Shown here one piece after another: positions 17,422 to 24,341 of a DNA stretch of 38,180 nt; within the stretch, counting starts at the first letter, position 1; each line of letters opens with the position of its first letter. The notes beneath the pieces are model-generated. The model saw only the letters and a list, made by a program, of their open reading frames with translations, searched no databases and had not been told where the DNA came from. The DNA comes from Candidatus Blautia intestinigallinarum. Its GTDB lineage: Bacteria; Bacillota; Clostridia; Lachnospirales; Lachnospiraceae. The translations under genes were made by a program, and so were the position numbers. The stretch spans positions 1 through 38,180 of the forward strand of contig DXIX01000026.1 of the NCBI GenBank assembly GCA_019112635.1. Reading direction: 5' to 3'.

Positions 17422-18600
17422 ATGAAAGTTTGGAAACGGGTTTTAAGCCTGGCAATGGTATCTGCCCTTGCAGTCACTTCACTGACCGCATGCGGCGGCA
17501 ATGGCGGAAGTGACAGCAGTGAGGGATCTGCAAGTGCAGATACCTTTAAAATTGGAGGTATCGGACCGACAACAGGAGATGCGGCTGCTTACGGAACTGC
17601 AGTTCAGAATGGAATTCAGCTTGCAGTCGATGAGATCAACGCAGACGGTGGAATCAACGGATACCAGATCGAGTATCAGTTTGAGGATGATCAGAACGAC
17701 GCGGAGAAATCTGTCAATGCGTACAACACTCTGAAAGACTGGGGAATGCAGATGCTGGTGGGAACCGTTACATCAGCTCCGTGTACTGCTGTTGTGAAGG
17801 AAACTGAGAAAGATAACATGTTCCAGCTGAGCCCTTCTGCGACAGCTGTAGAGAGTATTGCGGCGGACAACGCATTCCGTATCTGCTTCTCTGACCCGAA
17901 CCAGGGTAAAGCGTCTGCAGAGTACATCTCTGATAACGGCCTGGCTGAGAAAGTAGCTGTTATCTACAACAGCTCTGATGTGTACTCAACCGGTATTTAC
18001 CAGAAATTCGCAGAGGAATCAAAGGCAAAAGGTCTTGAGATTGTGGCAGCTGAGGCGTTTACCGCTGACAGCAAGAACAACTTCGAGGTGCAGCTTAAGA
18101 AAGCACAGGATGCAGGCGCAGATCTGGTATTCCTGCCGATCTATTATCAGGAGGCTTCCCTGATTCTGACACAGGCAGATCAGATCGGATATGCTCCGAA
18201 ATTCTTCGGCTGTGACGGACTGGATGGAATCCTGGCAGTTGAGAACTTCGACACAAGCCTGGCAGAAGGCGTAATGCTTCTGACACCGTTCACCGCAGAC
18301 GCAGAGGATGAGATGACTCAGACATTCGTAAAAGATTACGAAGATGCTTTTGATATCACACCAATCCAGTTCGCGGCAGATGCTTATGACTGTATGTATG
18401 CCATTAAGGCAGCAGCCGAGGATGCTGAACTTACACCGGATATGAGTGTGTCTGACATTTGTGAAGCTATGAAGACTTCTATGACAAAGATCACCATCGA
18501 TGGTCTGACCGGAAGCGGAATCACCTGGACATCTGACGGTGAGCCATCCAAAGAGGCTAAGGCTGTTATCATCGAGGACGGTTCTTACAAAGCAATGTAA
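17422..18600 (+). CDS. livK: Branched-chain amino acid ABC transporter substrate-binding lipoprotein
   Basis: Extracellular solute-binding protein of the Leu/Ile/Val family (periplasmic-binding type I fold). The first 23 residues are a lipoprotein signal, and the lipobox LTAC places the lipidated cysteine at C24, followed by a Gly/Ser linker. The mature domain begins at FKIGGIGPTTGDAAAYGTAVQNG, typical of LivJ/LivK, and runs to residue 392. An excellent AAGGAGGAG precedes the ATG. It has its own promoter and is followed by two hairpins before livH, a common way to make the binding protein in excess. Regular codon choice suggests high expression. Amino acid preference cannot be read from sequence. 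Confidence 0.92.
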   Translation: MKVWKRVLSLAMVSALAVTSLTACGGNGGSDSSEGSASADTFKIGGIGPTTGDAAAYGTAVQNGIQLAVDEINADGGINGYQIEYQFEDDQNDAEKSVNAYNTLKDWGMQMLVGTVTSAPCTAVVKETEKDNMFQLSPSATAVESIAADNAFRICFSDPNQGKASAEYISDNGLAEKVAVIYNSSDVYSTGIYQKFAEESKAKGLEIVAAEAFTADSKNNFEVQLKKAQDAGADLVFLPIYYQEASLILTQADQIGYAPKFFGCDGLDGILAVENFDTSLAEGVMLLTPFTADAEDEMTQTFVKDYEDAFDITPIQFAADAYDCMYAIKAAAEDAELTPDMSVSDICEAMKTSMTKITIDGLTGSGITWTSDGEPSKEAKAVIIEDGSYKAM

Positions 18601-18617
18601 TTGAATATGTTCGTACA

Positions 18618-18643
18618 GGCGGACTGCGAAAAAGCAGTTCGCC
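18618..18643 (+). other. mRNA hairpin after livK
   Basis: GGCGGACTGC pairs with GCAGTTCGCC (one G-T pair) around a 6-base A-rich loop. No T-run follows, so it is more likely a stabilising 3' structure than a terminator. A true terminator follows at 18665. Confidence 0.6.
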
Positions 18644-18664
18644 GTGTGCGTTTCAGGATTTGGC

Positions 18665-18696
18665 AAAGAGGCTGATGACACAGCCTCTTTTTATAT
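18665..18696 (+). terminator. Terminator between livK and livH
   Basis: AAAGAGGCTG (18665-18674) and CAGCCTCTTT (18681-18690) form a perfect 10-base stem around ATGACA, with T-rich sequence after. It separates livK from livHMGF, either fully or partially. Confidence 0.88.
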
Positions 18697-18703
18697 TTCT
18701 TTA

Positions 18704-18733
18704 TTGATAAGGGGAAAGAAAGTATGCTATAAT
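18704..18733 (+). promoter_or_regulatory. Internal promoter of livHMGF
   Basis: -35 TTGATA (18704-18709), 18-base spacer, extended -10 TGCTATAAT (TATAAT at 18728-18733). It restarts transcription directly after the livK terminator. Confidence 0.75.
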
Positions 18734-18769
18734 ATTAAGCGTTTATAAAAAAAGATGAGAGGGATGTAT

Positions 18770-19654
18770 ATGAGCTTTATTTCTTACTTAATCAGTGGAT
18801 TAAGCCTGGGCAGCGTATATGCAATCATCGCGCTGGGATATACCATGGTGTATGGTATTGCCAAGATGTTGAACTTTGCCCATGGTGATGTCATCATGAT
18901 CGGTGCTTATGTGGCTCTGATGAGTATGACACAGGCAGGCTTGTCCCCAGTGATCGGTGTTCTGATTTCTGTGGTTGTCTGTACAGTGCTCGGTGTTGTG
19001 ATCGAGAGGGTTGCCTATAAACCGCTTCGAAATGCCGGATCACCTCTGGCAGTTCTGATTACGGCGATTGGTGTCAGCTATCTGCTCCAGAATGTGGCGC
19101 TCTTGATTTTCGGAGCCAATGCACAGTCTTTTCCGTCTGCAGTCAAATGGAGCGGAATCACACTGGCAGGAGGTAAGCTGGTTATCAGCGGTGTGACGAT
19201 TGTGACAATTGTGGCCTGCGTTGTGATCATGGCTGGGCTGATGCTGTTTATCCAGAAATCCAAAGCAGGACAGGCTATGAGAGCGGTATCTGAGGATAAA
19301 GGAGCTGCACAGCTTATGGGAATTAACGTTAACGGAACCATTGCTCTGACTTTCGCGATTGGCTCTGCACTGGCTGCGATTGCAGGTGTGCTTCTGTGCT
19401 CCGCATATCCAAGCCTGACACCTTACACAGGGGCAATGCCGGGTATCAAAGCATTCGTGGCAGCCGTGTTCGGCGGAATCGGTTCAATTCCGGGAGCGTT
19501 TATCGGCGGAATTCTGCTGGGCGTTATTGAGATTCTGGGAAGAGCCTATATTTCATCTCAGATGGCAGATGCGATTGTGTTTGCAGTTTTGATTATCGTA
19601 CTGTTGGTAAAACCGGCCGGACTTCTGGGAAAGAACATTCAGGAGAAAGTGTAG
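18770..19654 (+). CDS. livH: Branched-chain amino acid ABC transporter permease LivH
   Basis: First permease of the Liv importer, 294 residues with about eight membrane helices. The N-terminus MSFISYLISGLSLGSVYAIIALGYTMVYGI is the LivH hallmark, with NFAHGDVIMIGAY just after and the cytoplasmic coupling region GQAMRAVSEDKGAAQLMGINV. ATG 18770 is chosen because GAGAGGG lies 6 bases upstream; in-frame ATGs at 18755 and 18764 would overlap that site. It is followed immediately by livM. Confidence 0.94.
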   Translation: MSFISYLISGLSLGSVYAIIALGYTMVYGIAKMLNFAHGDVIMIGAYVALMSMTQAGLSPVIGVLISVVVCTVLGVVIERVAYKPLRNAGSPLAVLITAIGVSYLLQNVALLIFGANAQSFPSAVKWSGITLAGGKLVISGVTIVTIVACVVIMAGLMLFIQKSKAGQAMRAVSEDKGAAQLMGINVNGTIALTFAIGSALAAIAGVLLCSAYPSLTPYTGAMPGIKAFVAAVFGGIGSIPGAFIGGILLGVIEILGRAYISSQMADAIVFAVLIIVLLVKPAGLLGKNIQEKV

Positions 19655-19666
19655 GTGGACGGGAAG

Positions 19667-20731
19667 ATGAAGAATATGAAGAAAACGACGAAAAACAATC
19701 TGATTACATATGGCATTGTGATTGTCGCCTTTGTGGTGGTTCAGCTTCTGATTATGACGGGAAATATTTCCAGTCTGCTGGAAGGTTTGATGGTACCGTT
19801 GTGTATGTATGTGATTTTGGCTGTATCCCTGAACCTGGTTGTGGGTATTCTGGGTGAACTTAGTCTGGGACATGCGGGATTTATGTGCGTAGGTGCATTC
19901 AGCAGTGCCTTTTTCTCATTGTATACGGAAGACATTATTACAGTTGCTCCGCTGCGGTTTTTCCTGGCTCTTTTGATTGGAATCATCACGGCGGCAATTT
20001 TCGGAATTTTGATTGGAATTCCGGTTCTCCGCCTGAAAGGTGACTATCTGGCGATCGTGACTCTGGCGTTTGGAGAGATCATCAAGAATCTGGTAAATGT
20101 GCTTTATATAGGAAAAGATGAGAACGGTCTGCATTTTTCTATGAAAGACGCCATGTCTATGAATATGGATGCGGCTACTGGAAAAATTCTGATCAATGGT
20201 CCGCAGGGAATCACCGGGACACCCAACGATTCCACATTTTCGATCGGTATTGTTCTGGTGCTGATCACATTGTTTATTGTGCTGAATCTGATTAACTCCA
20301 GAGATGGACGTGCGATCATGGCTATCCGTGATAACCGTATCGCAGCGGAATCTGTGGGAATTAATATTACGAAATACAAACTGATGGCCTTTTCCATTTC
20401 AGCGGGAATGGCAGGAGCGGCCGGTGTGCTCTACGCGCACAATCTCTCTTCCCTGACTGCGACAACCAATAACTTTGGATATAACATGTCCATCTCCATT
20501 CTGGTCTTTGTAGTGCTGGGAGGTATTGGAAGTATCAGAGGTTCTATGATTGCGGCAGTGATTCTGACCCTTCTTCCGGAACTTCTGAGAGGTCTGTCCG
20601 ATTACCGTATGCTGATCTATGCGATTGTTCTGATTATTATGATGCTGTTCAACTGGTCACCGAAATCCATTGAGTGGAGGGAAAAGCATCTGGCATTTTT
20701 GAAGAGGAATAAGGAGGCGAAGGAATCATGA
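19667..20731 (+). CDS. livM: Branched-chain amino acid ABC transporter permease LivM
   Basis: Second permease, 354 residues. After a lysine-rich start the protein is strongly hydrophobic, with LNLVVGILGELSLGHAGFMCVGAF typical of LivM and the coupling segment NSRDGRAIMAIRDNRIAAESVGINITKYK. ATG 19667 lies 8 bases after AGGTGG (19653-19658), which overlaps the livH stop; a GTG directly at 19655 is an alternative but would sit on that site. The 3' end overlaps livG by 4 bases (ATGA), indicating coupled translation. Confidence 0.93.
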   Translation: MKNMKKTTKNNLITYGIVIVAFVVVQLLIMTGNISSLLEGLMVPLCMYVILAVSLNLVVGILGELSLGHAGFMCVGAFSSAFFSLYTEDIITVAPLRFFLALLIGIITAAIFGILIGIPVLRLKGDYLAIVTLAFGEIIKNLVNVLYIGKDENGLHFSMKDAMSMNMDAATGKILINGPQGITGTPNDSTFSIGIVLVLITLFIVLNLINSRDGRAIMAIRDNRIAAESVGINITKYKLMAFSISAGMAGAAGVLYAHNLSSLTATTNNFGYNMSISILVFVVLGGIGSIRGSMIAAVILTLLPELLRGLSDYRMLIYAIVLIIMMLFNWSPKSIEWREKHLAFLKRNKEAKES

Positions 20732-21489
20732 CAGCTTTATTGGAAGTGAAAAATCTGGGGATTTCCTTCGGCGGTCTCCGTGCGGTGAATAATTTTGAAG
20801 TTTCAATTAAAAAAGAGGAGCTCTACGGACTGATTGGTCCGAATGGAGCTGGAAAGACAACGATTTTCAATCTGCTCACAGGAGTATACCGTCCGGACTC
20901 CGGAAAAGTAATTCTCGATGGACAGGATATCACAGGGAAAAAAATCATAGATATTAACAAGGCGGGAATCGCCAGGACGTTCCAGAATATTCGCCTGTTC
21001 AAACAGCTCTCTGTTCTGGACAATGTAAAAGTGGGACTTCACAATAATCATCACTATAATACATTGGAAGGTATTTTTCGTCTGCCGCGTTACAGGACGG
21101 TGGAGAAAGAGATGAATGAGAAGGCGATGGAACTGCTCAAGGTATTCGATCTGGATAAGGAAGCAGAGTACCAGGCTGCGAACCTGCCATATGGAAAACA
21201 GAGAAAACTGGAGATTGCCAGGGCATTGGCGACAGAACCCAAGCTGCTTCTTCTGGATGAGCCGGCTGCGGGTATGAACCCCAACGAGACCGGTGAACTG
21301 ATGGACACCATCCGTTTTGTGAGAGATCAGTTTCACATGACTATTCTGCTGATTGAACATGATATGAAGCTGGTCAGTGGTATCTGCGAAGAATTGACTG
21401 TGCTGAATTTCGGTGAAGTGCTGGCACAGGGAGAGACCAGTGCGGTCCTGAATGATCCGCAGGTTATCACGGCGTATCTGGGAGAATAG
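20728..21489 (+). CDS. livG: Branched-chain amino acid ABC transporter ATPase LivG
   Basis: ATPase of 253 residues. Walker A is GPNGAGKTT (37-45), followed by the LivG-type GKKIIDINKAGIARTFQNIRLF with the Q-loop glutamine. The signature LPYGKQRKLEIARAL is the LivG variant of LSGGQ, Walker B is LLLLDEPAAGMNPNE, and the H-loop is LLIEHDM. It ends with the conserved C-terminal segment that contacts LivM-type permeases. Start ATGA overlaps the livM stop. Confidence 0.94.
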   Translation: MTALLEVKNLGISFGGLRAVNNFEVSIKKEELYGLIGPNGAGKTTIFNLLTGVYRPDSGKVILDGQDITGKKIIDINKAGIARTFQNIRLFKQLSVLDNVKVGLHNNHHYNTLEGIFRLPRYRTVEKEMNEKAMELLKVFDLDKEAEYQAANLPYGKQRKLEIARALATEPKLLLLDEPAAGMNPNETGELMDTIRFVRDQFHMTILLIEHDMKLVSGICEELTVLNFGEVLAQGETSAVLNDPQVITAYLGE

Positions 21490-21502
21490 GAGGAATAGGA
21501 CG

Positions 21503-22213
21503 ATGGCAATGCTCGAAGTCAAAGATTTGGAAGTGTATTATGGAGTGATCCAGGCAATCAAAGGCGTGTCCTTCCATGTGGATCAGGGGGAGGTCATCGC
21601 TTTGATCGGCGCGAACGGTGCCGGAAAGACAACCATTCTCCATACGGTTACCGGACTGCTTGCACCGAAGAAGGGCAGCGTATATTTTGAGGGGAAGGAG
21701 ATCACAAAGATGCCTGCCCACAAGATTGTGTCACTGGGAATGGCGCATGTGCCGGAAGGCCGCCGTGTGTTTGCGGAGCTCAGTGTCTATGAAAATCTGA
21801 AGATGGGCGCCTACACCAGAAAAGACCGCTCAGAAATCGAGGCGACTCTGGAAAAGGTATATGAACGTTTTCCAAGGTTGAAGGAGAGAAGAAATCAGAT
21901 GGCTGGAACGTTAAGCGGCGGTGAGCAGCAGATGCTTGCCATGGGAAGAGCGCTGATGTCAAAGCCGAAGATCATACTGATGGATGAGCCGTCAATGGGT
22001 CTTTCCCCCATTCTGGTCAATGAGATCTTTGATATTATTCAGGAGGTCAGCAACAGCGGCACCACGGTGCTTCTGGTGGAGCAGAATGCGAAGAAGGCAC
22101 TCTCCATCGCGGACAGAGCTTATGTGCTGGAGACTGGAAAGATTTCGATTGAAGGAAAGGCAAAAGATCTGTTGGAAGATGACTCTATCAAGAAAGCTTA
22201 TTTGGGTGAATAG
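21503..22213 (+). CDS. livF: Branched-chain amino acid ABC transporter ATPase LivF
   Basis: Second ATPase, 236 residues, beginning MAMLEVKDLEVYYGVIQAIKG. Walker A is GANGAGKTT (36-44), AHVPEGRRVF is the LivF hallmark, the signature is LSGGEQQ (137-143), Walker B is IILMDEPSMGLSP and the H-loop region reads LLVEQNA. ATG 21503 follows TAGGAGGAATAGG and is 13 bases after livG. The frame is open upstream to 21452 but would overlap livG. It completes the five-gene importer. Confidence 0.94.
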   Translation: MAMLEVKDLEVYYGVIQAIKGVSFHVDQGEVIALIGANGAGKTTILHTVTGLLAPKKGSVYFEGKEITKMPAHKIVSLGMAHVPEGRRVFAELSVYENLKMGAYTRKDRSEIEATLEKVYERFPRLKERRNQMAGTLSGGEQQMLAMGRALMSKPKIILMDEPSMGLSPILVNEIFDIIQEVSNSGTTVLLVEQNAKKALSIADRAYVLETGKISIEGKAKDLLEDDSIKKAYLGE

Positions 22214-22225
22214 GGGGTGCATCTT

Positions 22226-22852
22226 ATGGATAATGTGGTAATCACAATAGCAAGACAGTACGGAAGCGGCGGAAAGACGATCGCTGCGATGCTGGCGAAG
22301 GATCTGGGAATCAACTGCTACAGCAGGGAGATATTAAAAATGGCTTCCGAGGAGAGCGGGATCAATGAGCGGCTCTTTGGAATGACCGATGAGAAACTGA
22401 AAGGAGCCGGATGGCTCAAGCTGTTGAAACGTCCTTATGAGGGAGAGCTTCTGCCTCCTGAGAGTAGTGGATTTGTGTCAGACGAGAATCTGTTTAATTA
22501 CCAGGCCAAAGTAATCAAAGATCTGGCAGCTACAGAATCCTGTGTCATTGTTGGAAGATGTGCGGATTTCGTTCTGAAAGATTATCCGAATGTGGTCAGT
22601 GTGTTCATCCATGCGGATGAAAAATTCTGTCTGGAACAGGCGATGGAGAGAAACAGTATGACCACCAAGGAAATGCAGAAATATATCGAGAAGACGGACA
22701 AGTACCGGGGGGATTTCTACAAATACTACACCGGTCATGAGTGGACAGATGCGAGAAATTATCATCTGTGTCTGGACAGTGGAAAGCTTGGATTTCAGAA
22801 ATGTGTGGAGGAGATCAAGGCTTACATGAAAATCCGTTTCGATCAGGAATAG
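22226..22852 (+). CDS. Cytidylate kinase-like family protein
   Basis: P-loop kinase-like protein of 208 residues, matching the cytidylate-kinase-like (Cytidylate_kin2) family rather than true Cmk. The N-terminus VVITIARQYGSGGKTIAAMLAKDLG holds the phosphate loop and is followed by YSREILKMASEESG. The middle has CVIVGRCADFVLKDYPNVVSVFIHAD, and KTDKYRGDFYKYYTGHEW is a typical later motif. The substrate is unknown. ATG 22226 lies 8 bases after AGGGGG; a GTG at 22217 overlaps that site. It begins 12 bases after livF and sits before the operon terminator, so it is co-transcribed with the importer although no link to leucine uptake is known. Confidence 0.82.
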   Translation: MDNVVITIARQYGSGGKTIAAMLAKDLGINCYSREILKMASEESGINERLFGMTDEKLKGAGWLKLLKRPYEGELLPPESSGFVSDENLFNYQAKVIKDLAATESCVIVGRCADFVLKDYPNVVSVFIHADEKFCLEQAMERNSMTTKEMQKYIEKTDKYRGDFYKYYTGHEWTDARNYHLCLDSGKLGFQKCVEEIKAYMKIRFDQE

Positions 22853-22861
22853 AAATTCATA

Positions 22862-22907
22862 AAAAGAGGCTGTATGGCAATACAACATTTGCCATACAGC
22901 CTCTTTT
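22862..22907. terminator. Bidirectional terminator between the liv operon and the capA-like gene
   Basis: A perfect 19-base inverted repeat (AAAAGAGGCTGTATGGCAA, 22862-22880, and its complement at 22889-22907). The A-run on one side and T-run on the other let it work for both converging transcripts. Confidence 0.95.
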
Positions 22908-22926
22908 ATAAAATATGGTGAGACTG

Positions 22927-24120
22927 TCAGCTGTTTTCCACGGGGAGGATGACTCCCTCTCCATCGATTATCTGACTGCGCTCGTTGATTTTTTCCAGAA
23001 TCCGCACGGCCTCGTCCGACTGAGCAGGAGTTGGCTGATAATTGTTATAATAGGATTCGGAAGAGATGGAACAAGGGGTGACCTGAATCTGGTCATCTTG
23101 CTGCACACCGTCAGAAGTGATGGTGAAAGTCTGCTGAAAAATCATGGTGTCCATGTCGCTGGGATAGGAATTGCCGCCAAAGCAGAAATTTCCCAGGCTG
23201 TATACGATGTATTTTCCTTTATATTTCTCAATACCCTGGAGAACGTGGGGATGATGTCCCACCACCAGGTCGGCTCCTTCGTCGATGGCCATATGACCCA
23301 GCTGTGTCTGATTGGTGTCTGGAGAAATCTCTTTTTCATTGCCCCAGTGAAAGACTACGATGGTGAGCTGGGCTCCTTCTTCCTTAACCTTTGCGATGTT
23401 ATCTTTTAACTGCTCTGTCCGGCCAAGGTGATCGCCCAATTCATAGATTCCCACAAGACCGACTTTGACTCCTTTGATTTCCATGACAGCGGTTTCATCG
23501 TATCCAAAATGAACAACACCTGCGTCGTCCAGCGCTTTTTTGGTATCCTCAAAGCCCTGCTCTCCATAGTCGTGACTGTGATTGTTGGCCAGGGTGACTG
23601 CTTCCACGGAACCACTGCTGAAGATCTGAGCATATTCCGGATCGCTTTTGAAAGCGAACTGTTTATCCTCCCGGTCCTCAGATGTGGTGAAGGTTCCTTC
23701 GGCGTTGGCAATGGTCAGATCATCTGCCTGGAAAATGGAGCGGACATTCTGAAAGAAATAGTCTTTTCCATTGGCTTCATAGGTCGCATTCAGGCTGGTA
23801 TCATAGTCAAAACTTTCATCGGTACCCAGTGTACAGTCACCCACGGTGGTGATGACAAGACGGACGGGTTCGTCTGAGGAGGCAGCCAGGTCCTCGTCAG
23901 CATGGGGAGTTACCACCTCAGCCTGATCGGAGCTGACGCTTTGGCCGGATTTTTCAGAACCGTGGCGAAACTGGGCGAGAGTGAGGAAAACAAGAAAAAC
24001 GAGCAGAATACCCACTGCACATCCAGCGCCGATTCGCCGGTACTTTTTTACAGATTGCTGATAGTATTTGCTCTTTTTATAAAAATCTGTTTTTTTATGC
24101 TTTTTTTGGTCGTGTCTCAC
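22927..24120 (-). CDS. CapA-family protein, membrane anchored
   Basis: Member of the CapA (poly-gamma-glutamate capsule synthesis/metallophosphatase-like) family, 397 residues. The N-terminal 30 residues are very Lys/Tyr/Arg-rich and cytoplasmic, followed by one membrane helix (about 31-50). The extracellular domain has VITTVGDCTLG, ANAEGTFTT, VTLANNHSHDYG, VVGHHPHVLQG and YIVYSLGNFCFGG, all CapA hallmarks with metal-binding His/Asp/Asn positions. The start is GTG, 3 bases after GGAGAGGGG. No capB, capC or capE is near, so a capsule role is not implied; stand-alone CapA homologues are common in Clostridia. It is transcribed alone from the reverse promoter at 24144-24172. Confidence 0.88.
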   Translation of the reverse strand: MRHDQKKHKKTDFYKKSKYYQQSVKKYRRIGAGCAVGILLVFLVFLTLAQFRHGSEKSGQSVSSDQAEVVTPHADEDLAASSDEPVRLVITTVGDCTLGTDESFDYDTSLNATYEANGKDYFFQNVRSIFQADDLTIANAEGTFTTSEDREDKQFAFKSDPEYAQIFSSGSVEAVTLANNHSHDYGEQGFEDTKKALDDAGVVHFGYDETAVMEIKGVKVGLVGIYELGDHLGRTEQLKDNIAKVKEEGAQLTIVVFHWGNEKEISPDTNQTQLGHMAIDEGADLVVGHHPHVLQGIEKYKGKYIVYSLGNFCFGGNSYPSDMDTMIFQQTFTITSDGVQQDDQIQVTPCSISSESYYNNYQPTPAQSDEAVRILEKINERSQIIDGEGVILPVENS

Positions 24121-24143
24121 AGGCCCCTCTCCTTTCTGGATTC

Positions 24144-24172
24144 ATTATTTCTCATTTCAAATGATTAGTCAA
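24144..24172 (-). promoter_or_regulatory. Promoter of the capA-like gene
   Basis: On the - strand: -35 TTGACT (24172-24167), 17-base spacer, -10 AATAAT (24149-24144). The leader is about 20 bases. Confidence 0.6.
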
Positions 24173-24196
24173 TTACCTTTTTCGTTCTTTTTCATT

Positions 24197-24216
24197 ACAA
24201 AAAGTTAAATTTTTGT
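24197..24216. repeat. AT-rich inverted repeat between divergent promoters
   Basis: ACAAAAA (24197-24203), 6-base centre GTTAAA, TTTTTGT (24210-24216). It lies between the capA-like promoter and the EF-G paralogue promoter. Similar AT-rich repeats occur at 91-107 and 10688-10705. Confidence 0.4.
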
Positions 24217-24278
24217 GATGAATTCTCGAAAAAAGTCAAAAAAACAAGAATTTATATTGTAAAGGTTGCATAAAATGC

Positions 24279-24307
24279 TTGAAAGTTGCGTGATTTTTTA
24301 GTAAAAT
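24279..24307 (+). promoter_or_regulatory. Promoter of the EF-G paralogue
   Basis: -35 TTGAAA (24279-24284), 17-base spacer, -10 TAAAAT (24302-24307). The leader is about 28 bases with GGGAGG before the ATG. Confidence 0.7.
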
Positions 24308-24341
24308 ATGAACATATTATACAGACAGGGAGGTATTACAT

